Below are positions 41,860 through 52,223 of a stretch of DNA of 64,000 nt, piece by piece. The notes beneath the pieces are model-generated. The model ran no database searches. It was not told the DNA's origin and saw nothing but the letters and a program-made list of their open reading frames with translations. How positions within the stretch are numbered: position 1 is the first letter of the stretch; each line of letters opens with the position of its first letter. The DNA lies in the NCBI RefSeq assembly GCF_027409185.1, contig NC_084469.1, forward strand, positions 35,082,293 to 35,146,292, written 5' to 3'. The position numbers were made by a program, and so were the translations under genes. The DNA is from Cynocephalus volans. Its lineage: Eukaryota; Chordata; Mammalia; Dermoptera; Cynocephalidae.

Positions 41860-43130
41860 GGCCGGACGCCCCGCCCGCCTGCCCGGCCGCCCGCGCGGGC
41901 GCCGCGGGGCCACCAGCACACGCCTGGGCTGGACCTAGGTCCCGCCTGTGGCCGGGAAGGGGCTTGGGCCCAGCCCTTCGACCCCAATGGCAGCTCCCCT
42001 CACTTAATTTATTAAGAAAAAGAATTTTTTTTTTTTTTAACAAATAGGAAAAAAGGAAAAAAAAATGGGAGACGGGGGAGGGGGCTGGCAGCCCCTCGCC
42101 CACCAGCGCCTCCCCTCACCGACTTTGGCCTTTCTAGCAACAGACACAAGGACCAGGCTCCGACGGCGGCGGGGGTCACATACGGGTTCCCTCACGCCTG
42201 CCGCCCGCCCGCCCGCCCGGCGCAGATGCCCGCGGCTAGTGTATGTACATAGACGTTACGGCAGCCGAGGTTTTAATGAGATTCTTTCTATGGGCTATTC
42301 CCCTCCCCCAGAACCTCCTTTTTTACTTCCGATGCTAGCTGTGACCCTGTACATGTCTCTGTTTATTCACTTGGTTATGATTTGTATTTTTTGTTCTCTT
42401 TTTGTTTGTTTTTGGTTTTTAATTTATAACAGTCCCACTCACCTCTATTTATTCATTTTTGGGAAAACCCGACCTCCCGCACCCCCAAGCCATCCCGCCC
42501 GCCCCTGCAGGGACCGCCCGCCAGTGTGTGTCCGGGCCCGGCCCGCCCGTCTCCGCTCGTCCGCCCTCGGCTCCAGCCGGGTTCTCATGGTGCTCAAGCC
42601 CGCTCCCCTCCCTACGTCCTGCACTTTCTCGGACCAGTCCCCCCACTCCCGACCCGATCCCAGCCCCGCCCGAGGGTGAGCGACTCCTGTACTGTAGGGG
42701 AAGAAGTGGGAACTGAAATGGTATTTTGTAAAAAAAAAATAAATAAAATAAAAAAATTTAAAAGTTTTAAAGAAAGAACTGTGAGGAAAAGGAACCCCGT
42801 CCTTCCTAGCCCCGGCCAATTTTAAAAACACGGACCTTCGCCCCCACCCCCTTTTCTTTTTAAGCGTGACAGCCCAGGGCCAGGGCCTCACTGGGGCAGG
42901 GACACCCCGGGGTGAGTTTCTCTGGGGCTTTATTTTTGTTTTGTTGGTTGTTTTTTTATCCTCCATGCTGGGGCTGCGGAGGGGTGGGGGGTTTACAGTC
43001 CCGCCCCCTCGCACTGCACTGTCCTTCTGCCCCAAGGGCAGAGGGGTCTTCCCAACCCTACTCCTATTTTCGGTGATTTTTGTGTGAGAATATTAATATT
43101 AAAAATAAAAGAAAAAAATCTCCTGTTTTG
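41860..43130 (+). other. KDM6B: KDM6B 3' UTR
   Basis: After the TGA (41857-41859) comes a transcript tail of about 1.27 kb. It has a Pumilio-type element TGTACATA (42244-42251), A/T-rich runs and two clusters of polyadenylation signals: AATAAA repeats near 42736-42750 and AATAAA at 43104-43109 followed by a gttttg/gtg-rich stretch. The distal signal is the likelier main end, giving about 280 bp to the TMEM88 start codon. The alternative proximal end would remove little regulatory sequence. Confidence 0.75.
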
Positions 43131-43378
43131 ATTCCGTGCGGGTGATGGCAGGGAGAGTACCGGGAGGAGGGCTGCAAGACCGTGATTGATGGGGAGGGCC
43201 TGCATAGACCCCGGCGAAGGTGAGCCCCTCCCCGGAGGCGCCTGTGGAATGTCCAGAGCTCTGGTCTGCTCCTCAGGATGGGTGGGGGGGGTGCCTAATC
43301 CTAGAGCCGCATTCCAGGATAAGGGGGGTGGGGAGAGGCTGGGCTGGGGGAGGGGCAGGAAAGAGGGCTATAAGGGCC

Positions 43379-43384
43379 AGGGCC
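43379..43384 (+). promoter_or_regulatory. TMEM88: TATA-like element before TMEM88
   Basis: GGCTATAAGGG lies 31 bp upstream of the TMEM88 ATG in GC-rich sequence. If used as a TATA box the leader would be only a few bases, so it may be incidental. Confidence 0.3.
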
Positions 43385-43415
43385 GCGGCCCAGGAGGGCG
43401 GGAGCCAGGCGGGCC

Positions 43416-44029
43416 ATGGCGGATGTCCCCGGGGCACAGCGACCGGTTCCCGGCGGCGGCCCAGAACCCCGGGACCCCCTGGACTGCTGGGCCTGTGCTG
43501 TGCTCGTAACGGCTCAGAATCTGCTCGTGGCTGCCTTCAATCTTCTCCTGCTGGCGCTGGTGCTGGGGACCATCTTGCTACCCGCTGTCACCATGCTGGG
43601 CTTCGGCTTCCTCTGCCACTCCCAGGTGAGCGTGCAGCACGGGGTGTGAATGTGAATGTGGGTGTTATTGTGTGGTGATGCTCCCCGCCTGGGATGTTCC
43701 CATCCGTACGCCATATGGCCCGGGTCGGCTTGGGCCTGAAGTCTCTTCTCCTCCGACAGTTCCTGCGCTCCCAGGCACCTCCTTGCACCGCGCACCTGCG
43801 GGACCCTGGCTTCACGGCCCTGCTGGTCACCGGATTCCTGCTCCTCGTGCCGCTGCTCGTGCTTGCCCTAGCCAGCTACCGCCGCCTCTGCCTGCGCCTC
43901 CGCTTGGCCGATTGCCTCGTGCCCTACAGCCGAGCCCTCTATCGGCGCCAGCGCGTCCCACAGCCGCGGCAAACCCTGGCCTCACCAGGGTCACAGGCCG
44001 TTCCCACATCAGGCAAGGTCTGGGTCTGA
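43416..44029 (+). CDS. TMEM88: Transmembrane protein 88, 159 aa (2 exons)
   Basis: Two-pass membrane protein that binds the PDZ domain of Dishevelled through its C-terminal Val-Trp-Val and dampens canonical Wnt signalling, with a role in cardiac specification. Exons 43416-43625 (donor CACTCCCAG/GTGAGC) and 43760-44029 (acceptor ctccgacag). The 210 + 270 nt give 159 residues, the family length. Two hydrophobic segments are visible: residues about 38-65 (NLLVAAFNLLLLALVLGTIL) and about 90-115 (FTALLVTGFLLLVPLLVLAL). A basic Arg-rich stretch (YRRLCLRLRLADCLVPYSRA) follows the second. The C-terminus is GKVWV, so the PDZ-binding motif is intact. The ATG lies in gggccATGG with G at +4. Confidence 0.95.
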
Positions 44030-44386
44030 GGACAGTTGAGTCAAGAACAACCCGGACGGCTGCCCTCCCTCCCAGTTGGCTCAAGGACTCGAAGCCCCGG
44101 GATCTTCTGACCCGCCCTGCCCCCACCCCTGCATGAGCTGGGCCTCGCATCCTCTTGGGGAACAGCACCATCTGTGGACCCAATGCTGGTGAAAATTCCC
44201 ACACCCCCGAAAACCCACTTTCCTCTCACTACCTGCATCTGAATTCTGAACATCTGGGCTGAACTCTGCACGTCTTCCCCCTCCCCCTCCTTATCATGGG
44301 CAGGACAAGTGAACCTTGCGCCCTCCTTTTCTGGAGCAGCTCCCCCAGTGTTTACGGGGCTGGAGGGGAAAGAGTAATCACACATC

Positions 44387-44392
44387 AATAAA
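44387..44392 (+). terminator. TMEM88: TMEM88 polyadenylation signal
   Basis: AATAAA 358 bp after the TMEM88 stop codon, followed by a T/G-containing downstream stretch (gctgaatgcgctctgtg). Confidence 0.8.
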
Positions 44393-44996
44393 GAATTAAT
44401 AAGCTGAATGCGCTCTGTGAACGAGGGATGGCACAAATACTATCAACCCTGCTCTGTGCCCGGGAGCAGGCGCGGAGGCTACAAATGCTCAGACGGAAGC
44501 ATCCTTCAGTCTCCTGGCCTTTCCTTATCGCGTTAGCCCATTCGTCCTGGCCAGACCCCAGAGATCTATCCCTGACCCCAAAGTCACCTTCCCATCAACA
44601 CAGCGGAGGGGGCCCGGCCTCGGCCGCCTACCCTGTCCCCTTGGGGACCCAAGTCCGTTCTCTGACCCCAGCTTAGAGGAACTCGGTGTTGCCAGGCCAG
44701 GGTGGGAAACAATGGGCCTTCCGGAGCAGGATGACACCTCCCTCCCGCCAGAATTCTGGAGCAGCAGCGTGGGAGGGAAGATGCAGGGACCCACCCCGGG
44801 GCCTGTTGCTCTGCAGCTCAGCCTGTCCCCCATCCCCACTCCCGATCTTGAAGGAACATTTAGCACCCCTGGACATCCAGGTTGGGGGTGGGGGGCCGAG
44901 AATGCTTCCGATCTCAGATAAACCCTCTCCTCTGGCGGTGCTATCCCTGCCCTGGCATCCCTGCTACAAACAGACACAGGCCAGTTCGGTCATAGG
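44393..44996. other. Convergent intergenic gap TMEM88 / NAA38
   Basis: About 600 bp between the polyadenylation signals of two converging genes. GC-rich unique sequence without recognised repeats or exons. The short open frames on both strands have no recognisable product. Confidence 0.6.
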
Positions 44997-45002
44997 TTTA
45001 AT
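44997..45002 (-). terminator. NAA38: NAA38 polyadenylation signal (ATTAAA)
   Basis: On the minus strand ATTAAA lies only 28 bp after the NAA38 stop codon, so the 3' UTR is probably about 50 nt. Confidence 0.65.
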
Positions 45003-45030
45003 GAAGTCTGAAAAACATGCGCGATGGTGG

Positions 45031-45772
45031 TCAGAGATACGGAGGCCCCGTCAGGCTCTCTCTCTGCACCTCAATAGAAACGATGTGGTGTCCGGGTACC
45101 ATGGCCAGGCCCAGCACACGAGGCTCTCCGGCAGAGAAGGAATCTGGAAAGAAGGGTCAGAGAATCAGGGAGGCAGGCCAGCGTCCGTACCGCGCCTTCT
45201 AAACCACGAAAACAAGCCCCAGAACACAAGGGGTGCAGCCAGGCCCTGAAGGGGAAATGCTTTGTGTGAGGTTCCGCCGCATTCCCAAGCGGGTGTGCAT
45301 TCCCTGGGCACTGACCCGACGGCTTGAGGAACTCCTGCGCCGAGCCCAGAATGACATTGCAGTCGCGGTCGGTGCACAGGAAACAGCCGACCAGTGTCCG
45401 TCCATCTGTCATGCGAATGCGCATAGTCTTGTTGAGCAGCGCCTCTAGCTGTTGCCGGGCGCGTGCAGCCGGCGAGTCTTCTCGCTCCCCGTCGGAGTCC
45501 TGCGCAGGGCGGGACACGCGCTCAGACTGTACAGCCCCGGCTGCCGCCCGTCCGTCCGCGGAACCACAGCTCCCGGCAGCCCGCGGAGTGCTCACACGAA
45601 GCCCAGAGGCTGCTGGGAGCTGTGGTTCCCCCCGTACCCCCATCTTGCTGCCCGACTGCCCCTCGATCCCAGAACCCGAGCCCACGCTAACCCCGGCGCT
45701 GGAGCTGCTTTGACGACGACTGCAACAGCCATTCTCCTCTCGTAGTAGCATGGTCGGTGCAGTTCCGGCCAT
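45031..45772 (-). CDS. NAA38: N-alpha-acetyltransferase 38, NatC auxiliary subunit (LSMD1), 125 aa
   Basis: Sm-like auxiliary subunit of the NatC complex with NAA30 and NAA35, which co-translationally acetylates N-termini such as Met-Leu and Met-Ile. Minus-strand exons in transcript order: 45772-45692 (27 codons, [15 protein letters not shown]...), 45499-45316 (donor TCGG/GTCAGT) and 45143-45031 (acceptor tttccag). Total 378 nt = 125 residues plus stop, the human length. The Sm fold is seen in [36 protein letters not shown] and [15 protein letters not shown]. The C-terminus is GPPYL. An in-frame ATG ten codons upstream (45802) could lengthen the protein, but the conserved MAG start is preferred. 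Intron 1 (45500-45691) is 192 nt with no in-frame stop. Transcribed divergently from CYB5D1. Confidence 0.95.
45560..45629. repeat. 22-bp inverted repeat of ZNF143-like motifs in NAA38 intron 1
   Basis: Left arm 45560-45581 and right arm 45608-45629 are reverse complements at 21 of 22 positions (arm core ACCACAGCTCCCGGCAGCC), with a 26-bp loop. Each arm resembles the ZNF143/THAP11 SBS motif ACTACAnTTCCCAGCAtgc. A transcript could fold into a stem with one G-U pair. Confidence 0.8.
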
Positions 45773-46389
45773 TTGCCTCGGGGCCTCCTCTAGGGCCTTC
45801 AACTTCCAAAGAACCTTTCGGGTCCGGTGGTCTGAGATCTCGCGAGCGCTCCCGACCTCTTTCCTTTCGCGAGATCACCTCTCCACCTCCTCCTAGTCTC
45901 CTCGGCAACTGCAGGGATCTCGCGAGCTTCTCCTCCTCGGCGCTGTGGCTCAGTGGGGCTTATTACGCCGATGTCGTAAGATATCGCGAGCAGTTGACCT
46001 CAGTTTCTCACACAGCCCTCAGAGACTCTGGAGGTTAGCCAGAATACCTTCTTTCCTGTTGGGCACCCCCCGCCCCTTGTTTTTCTGCCTTGGGAGATAG
46101 TCTGTCCTAAATATCCCGTGCAGCTCAGGCCACTGGATCGTGGTCGCTTTCCCCCAGATCTCCTGAGGACGCAACTCAATTACTTGATCCTTATTTCCCG
46201 ATGCCGAGGTCCGACTACATTTCCCGTGAGCACGCGCAGCCTAAGCCCCTCCTAGCCCACACAGTGTTTAATCTCAGTGGTCGGTAGCCGGAAAAGGACA
46301 ATGGTTTCCATGTCAGCAGATAAACGCGCTCCCCTGAGCTGTTGGACGATAGGGAGGATGTAGTAGTGAATGTCTGCTGAGAAGTAAGG
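45773..46389. promoter_or_regulatory. Bidirectional NAA38/CYB5D1 promoter
   Basis: 617 bp between the divergent start codons. It holds TCTCGCGAGA-type elements at 45838-45846, 45866-45874, 45918-45926 and 45983-45990 and a ZNF143-type site ACTACATTTCCCG at 46214-46226. No TATA box. This is typical of housekeeping divergent promoters. Confidence 0.75.
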
Positions 46390-47926
46390 ATGCAACTAAG
46401 GGAGTCGGTGACCCACAGAGCAAGAGCCTTGCCGCGCCGGGGCCTAGTGGCTGGGCCAGACTTTGAGTATTTCCGGCGTCGCTATTTCACGCCGGCAGAG
46501 GTGGCCGAACACAACCAGCCCGCAGACCTCTGGGTGTCTTACCTGGGATACGTGTATGACTTAACGCCGTTGGCAGAGGAATACAAGGGTAAGGACCACA
46601 CGTTGGGCCGGGGCCGGGGTGTGTGGCTGGGTGTTTGGGATGCCTGGTTCTTGAGTGACCGGCATTGACGGCGGCGGCTGCTGCTTCCCAGGGAACCTGC
46701 TGCTGAAACCCATCGTGGAAGTTGCGGGCCAGGACATCAGCCACTGGTTTGATCCAAAGACTAGAGACGTGAGTTCTGCTGGAACCTGAGGTTGTGGGGA
46801 GGGACAATGGAGAGCGGGGATGGGGAGAAAAAGAGGGGCTAGTCAGAGACTTAAATAGTGACTGCTCCTACCCCCTCCCTCTGCACCCAACCCCTGCTTT
46901 AAAGATCCGCAAGCACATAGATCCGCTGACCGGCTGTTTGAGGTACCGTACCCCGCAGGGCCGCTTTGTGCACGTCCCGCCTCAGCTGCCCCGTTCGGAC
47001 TGGGCCAATGATTTCGGGAAGCCCTGGTGGCAGGGATCGTATTATGAGGTGGGGCGGCTGTCTGCCAAGACCCGGAGCATCCGCATCATTAACACGCTTA
47101 CGTCGCAGGAGCACACACTGGAGGTGAGAACTGGTGCCTAGGGGCAGGTTAGAGGGAACTGGAAATCCCAGCAGATCTTGAGGCAGTTTTCCATAGCGTG
47201 AGGGAGCTGTACTTTCTTCCCTTTACACTGAGGTGGCTGAGGAAAGCAGACCACCTAAGCTCCAGGGCTGGGAATTCTAGAATTATCTGGGTCACAGGGG
47301 TAAAAAGACTCCTTTATAAGCCCAGGGCAGCAGTTAATGCATCTGAGTGATGGTGGTCCTTTGGAAACTCTTACATGCTGTTTTGGACAGCAAATAGATT
47401 CTCTTATCAGTCTACTGTATTGCAGAGATCAAGAGAGGGGGCAGTGGCTTTGACCCTTTAGAACTATCTGTTTGTTAGAAGTGGCTGGCATAAAGATAGG
47501 TAGGACTTTGGGGCTCATTCATTGCATGCTGCAGCTTCAGTTTTATTTCTGGAACTGTGGAGTGCCTGATACTATCTGCCAAAGGAGGAACTCTGAACCC
47601 AGCTCTATCATATCCTGGGCTATTGGCCTTTGGGGTGTGTGTGTGTGTGTGTTCCATCCAGAATTCTGGAGGTGGGGTGCTTCCGTGTTCTTCAGGTGGG
47701 GGTCCTGGAGTCAATGTGGGAAATCCTACACCGCTATCTTCCCTATAACGCACATGCTGCCAGCTACACGTGGAAATATGAAGGGAAGAACCTGAACATG
47801 GATTTTACCCTGGAAGAGAATGGAATCCGGGATGAGGAGGAAGAATTTGACTATCTCAGTATGGATGGTACACTTCACACACCTGCAATACTGCTTTACT
47901 TCAATGATGACCTCACAGAGCTATAG
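46390..47926 (+). CDS. CYB5D1: Cytochrome b5 domain-containing protein 1, 241 aa with shifted start (4 exons)
   Basis: Cytochrome b5-like haem-binding protein linked to ciliary motility and radial spokes in fish and algae. Exons 46390-46588 (donor AAGG/GTAAGG), 46692-46768, 46905-47123 and 47696-47926; 726 nt, phases consistent, stop TAG. The b5-like domain spans roughly residues 30-100 ([37 protein letters not shown], then [15 protein letters not shown]). The C-terminal part is typical of the family ([36 protein letters not shown]). From memory the human protein has 228 residues and starts [11 protein letters not shown]. Here the matching codon at 46429-46431 is TTG, so the frame reads [11 protein letters not shown]. 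The nearest in-frame ATG is 46390, with A at -3, and adds 13 residues ([13 protein letters not shown]). I chose that ATG; non-AUG initiation at 46429 is the alternative. Confidence 0.93.
47636..47652 (+). repeat. (GT)n tract upstream of the last CYB5D1 exon
   Basis: Short GT repeat about 45 bp before the acceptor ttcttcag at 47695. It may lengthen the spacing between branch point and acceptor. Confidence 0.8.
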
Positions 47927-49740
47927 GAAAGGAGATGTATGCTCATATAGACTCAATATTTTGAGTTTGACTTTTTCTTTGCCCTAAGAGGTGGGGGTTG
48001 GAGGTGCCAGGACCTACACCTCTATTCTCCTTTGGGAACTGGCCTGTGGTTCCCATGCCCTTTTGAAGTGTAGAGGTCCTATTCTCCAGTTCCATTGCAA
48101 TTTGCTCCGAGAAAATTAGGGAGAATGTTAGAATGTGAATTAATAGTTAGGAACGATAAAGTAGAATGAAGTATCTTGGATGAGGGAGATATAGAAGAGC
48201 TAAGTAAGTAATAGAATTCAGGCAGAACTTTTTGATAGTAAGAGAAAGAGAAGTCCTACAGGGATAACGAATGGAAGGACATGTTTGGCTGTGATGGAAA
48301 TAGGATGGCTGTAGGAAGATGGGATTTACAGACAAATAGGAAATGTCTATCACTGACCATACAAAGCTGGGTTATCTCCCTCCTAGAAGAGAATTTGGCA
48401 GCAGAAACCCAAGGAAAAGAAAGGAAGTGAATGTTTAGGTAATTCAGGTTAGCTATTATGCTGGGTGCTTTATACACCTTCTTTAATACAACTACCCCAT
48501 AAGGTGGATATCATTACCACTATTTTACAGATAAGTCTTTAAAAACTTAGAAAGGTTTAACTCCACAAAGGAACATTAGTTAGTAACCATCAGAGCCAGG
48601 ATGCAAACCCAAGTCTGCCCAACTCCAAAGTCCATGTTCTTTTCAATAGTCAAAAGGAATAGTCAAAGAGAATATCTCAATATCTAATCTTGTGCTAACA
48701 TTTGTAACCACTGCTCTCAGACCAAGTATTTGGGATGTGTGTTTGTCCTAGGTTCATTGCACAATGGGAGATTGTAGGCCTGTTGTGTAGTCCACAGTTA
48801 TGGTCTTTGGAAGGGAGTTAGTAGAGTCTTCTTCAGTGGCAAAGAGGAGGCAGGGAAGGCTAAAGGTCAGCTAAGCAATAGCCATTGATACTACTTCCTT
48901 GTTAATCCCATGGCAAAATTTCTCTTCTGACTTTTTTGAGGCAAAGAGGTGGGTATTTACTGACTCCAGGAAAAACTAGAGTGGGGAAACAGACTGCAGA
49001 TGGGACATTTTAGTAAGGGAACAAAATGGAAGCACTTTTTTTAACGATGGGCCTTGCCACTTAGGGAAGGTGAGAAAGACACTATGAAAGATGGTGACTC
49101 TAAAAGAGGGAGGGAGCTTGACAGGGGTAATGTAAAGGGAGGCACTAAGTAAATGAGAAAACTCTCCTGGTGACTGAGAGAGAACAACCATGGGGGGCAA
49201 TGACTATATTTGGTCCCCTTTAACCTAAGCAGGGAGGAGAATTGAGAATAACAGACAGGTGAACTTCCTCGCAACAGCAAGCAAAAAAGAATCAGGGAGA
49301 TTTAGTGCATCTTCCTGGCAGGGGCACTATGGCCCAGTGCAGGGGAAGGTGGCCCCTGTGAGACACCGGGTGGGCTGCATAGGAGTTTTTTGAAGGGCTG
49401 ACTATGAGAGGCATGAACAAAGGTGGAAACATCCCTAATGGCTTCAGCAGTACCTGAGTTCACTGGGAGACTGACAGCTTTTATATATTCCCATGGAATG
49501 CTGGAGTCCAAGAATGATCTGAATCAATCATTTTGACATTTAATCAACTCTGCAATTATTTCATGTGTACCTTGTCGCTCAGTTAAACACTAAACTGTCT
49601 GAGAACCAGAGCTATGCTGTTCCTCTAGCACCAACCTCAGGGCTTGTACCTAAGGGATATGTTCTATTCTGCCCAAATCTAAGTCAAGTAGATTCTCTCT
49701 CCTGAATATCTCTGGAATCCATCTTGCTTTCTTCAAGTTA
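47927..49740 (+). other. CYB5D1: CYB5D1 3' flank / possible 3' UTR
   Basis: No AATAAA in the first 1.9 kb after the stop. The first instances are at 49900-49905 and 50302-50307, both inside an L2. The region is otherwise unique A/T-rich DNA with one MIR, and the transcript end cannot be placed. Confidence 0.4.
48440..48650 (-). repeat. MIR element (antisense)
   Basis: 'gctattatgctgggtgcttt', 'ccataaggtggatatcatta', 'accactattttacagataag' and 'gagccaggatgcaaacccaa'. Confidence 0.8.
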
Positions 49741-50330
49741 CCATCACCTCTTGTCTAGATTGCTATGGCAACTTCCTGTCCTATCCTCACATTTCCACTT
49801 CTGCCCTCCACCCTGTAGTGAGAGTGAGCTCTGAAAACCACACCTAAACATCTGACTTTCCTGCCTCAGATTCTTCAGTGGTTCTCCAGTTGCTTTTGGA
49901 ATAAAGTCCTAAATTCAAAGTCCTTGCATAAATCAGGCCCTTGCATATCTCTTCTCATAACACTCCTCTTTGTTCCCTGTGCCCCAGACACACTGGCTGG
50001 CTTTCAGTTCATTAAACATCTTCTTGCCTCTGAACCTTCACAGACCACTGTCTGCTTGTAGCACTCTTCACCTAGCTGATCCTAAATGTTTCTTCCTCAG
50101 GGAGGCCTTTTCTGATTTCTCAGTGTGGGTCAAGACTTTCTGTTAAATCTTCTCTTTGCACCATGCAATTTTCAGAGTTCTTACAATTGTAAAATTATGG
50201 ATGTGATTGGCTGGCTGCCAGATTGTAAGCTCATGAGGGCAGAGATCTTGTCCATCTTGTTCATTGTTGTATTCCCACTGCTGGGCACACAGTTGCTGCT
50301 CAATAAATTTTGATTGAATGAACTCAAATG
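49740..50330 (+). repeat. L2 LINE 3' fragment
   Basis: 'aaatcaggcccttgcatatc', 'gggaggccttttctgatttc', 'gattgtaagctcatgagggc' and 'caataaattttgattgaatg' are an ordered L2 3' end. Confidence 0.8.
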
Positions 50331-50551
50331 TTAAGTGAATTCATCTGTCTATAATAACTAGTGGGTGGGATGTTGTGTCCTGGGAGGCAAGGCGGGACCA
50401 AGAAATAAGATATCTGGCTCCTGTGCTGTAGTGTCTATCCACAGATTTCCCTTTCCCTGCCTTTCATAGATCCAAGACCAAAAATTACTCCATTGAGTTT
50501 CTTCCTCTCACCAGATGTTTTTCGGAGCAATTCATCTGTTCTTTCCCCATA

Positions 50552-50568
50552 TGGCCACCAGGTGGCTG
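50552..50568 (+). promoter_or_regulatory. CTCF-type motif
   Basis: TGGCCACCAGGTGGCTG closely follows the CTCF core CCASYAGRKGGC. It lies in unique sequence about 2.6 kb past CYB5D1, just beyond an L2, where a boundary before the next gene would be plausible. Confidence 0.55.
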
Positions 50569-50930
50569 TAATCACCTATGGAGTCAGGGAGGGGACACTG
50601 GAGCATGGAAAATCCTTTCAAGTTCCAAAGACGGTAGGATTGAAGGTGGCCCTTTGAGATTTCTAGTGGGGAGGGAAGAATTAGAAAAAAAGGAAAAAAC
50701 ACATGGCCACCATTCTATTAGCATTAGGTTTACTCCTGCTTTTACTTTTTTTCTACAAGTACATGCCAGGAAAAGAGTGCAGTTTGAAAAATAATTCATG
50801 GCGTAGAAAGTAGGGGGTGTCTTGATTACAGGTGTGGGTGTGTATAGGGCAAGGTACAGAACTGAGGAAGGAATAAAGACATCACACATTTTTAAGATGA
50901 TAGAGTGCAATCATTTATTAATAGTTATTG

Positions 50931-51022
50931 ATTTTTTTTAGTTGGCCGGCTGATACAGGGATCAAACCCTGGACCTTGGTGTTATCAGCACCATGCTCTA
51001 ACCAACTGAGCTAACTGGCCTG
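50931..51022 (-). repeat. CYN-like monomeric SINE (antisense)
   Basis: Antisense monomer: 'gttggccggctgatacaggg', 'ggaccttggtgttatcagca' and 'aaccaactgagctaactggc'. A poly-T run lies at the left edge. Confidence 0.85.
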
Positions 51023-52130
51023 GCTTTTTAAAAGTAAAGCTTTCTACTAGGCACTGCCTTATTCTTTAAATATCCAAGAGTGGATATTTGCATGAGGTGT
51101 ATGTAAATAATGCTTCAACCTGAAACCTAGAAAGTAAATAGAACATGAATTTAGGGTCCAAGTCCTCTTGTGGTGATCACTTTTGTATTGGAGGGAGGTG
51201 GGGTGGAGGATGAAGTGTTGAAAGGAAAGCTGCCTATCCTTAGTAAACCACAGCAGCTTCAAAGGACTCAGCTGGCAAATATTTCCCACAAGTCGCAGTC
51301 CCTACACGCACACATTACTGGGGGGTAATAAAGAGACATATGTTCCTTGCAGGAAGCTTGCCTGCTCATTGGGATAAAACATGCACACATGAAAAGTTAC
51401 ATGGCAATGGTACATGATAAAGGAACAAATTATGGTATAGAAAGTTACCATCTTCATGGCAAATCAAAGGTGTGTTCTTAACCTGGACATCCTGAAACTT
51501 TCTAAATAGTATGTGTGTATGCGTGTTGTGTTTAGATGTGTATTATTTTTGAGAAAGGTGCTACAATTTCCATCAAATTCTCAAAATAGCCCAACCCCCT
51601 ACACCTGAAACAGTACAATCACTCACAAGTAACAATAAAGAGCCTCAAAAGTAAAATATCAAAAGTGATAATACGATGTCCCAGGATTCCTGGCACCTGT
51701 TGGTGGTCTGCCTCAACTTGTGTTATACTTGCCTTGTTCCCATGGCAGAAATTCCTAAAGCTTTAACCTTTGGGGCCAAGTTTATGACTAGTCTGAAGTG
51801 TTTTACTACTGTACCAAATTTTGATCTGGTTGTACCTTGAGCTGAGTGATGGGACATATCATTTGGGTTTGGGACTGTAACGCCCATTCATGACATCAGG
51901 ATAAGGTTAATGCATCCAGCCTCACAAGCTGAGTTTTGGGAGACCACATAGATGTGCTGATATTGGGAGAACATCCACTTTATGATGGATCCATAAGAAC
52001 ACGTGGTTTAGTTGTAACCACATAGACTTTGAAACCTGAATGATCTTTATCTTGGAAGTCAAAGATTAGGTATTCAAAATACAAACAGATATGCAACGAA
52101 GTGCCCTTCGGGAGCTTTTTTTCCTTTCTT
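51023..52130. other. Non-genic A/T-rich DNA
   Basis: No exon-like frame and no repeat I can name with confidence. Confidence 0.5.
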
Positions 52131-52223
52131 TTTTTTTTCTAATGTGGCTGGCCGGTATGGGGATCCGAACCTTTGATTCTGGTGTTATAATACCGCACTC
52201 TAACCAACTGAGAAACCAGCCAG
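52131..52223 (-). repeat. CYN-like monomeric SINE (antisense)
   Basis: 'ggctggccggtatggggatc', 'ctggtgttataataccgcac' and 'aaccaactgagaaaccagcc', with poly-T at the left edge. Confidence 0.85.
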
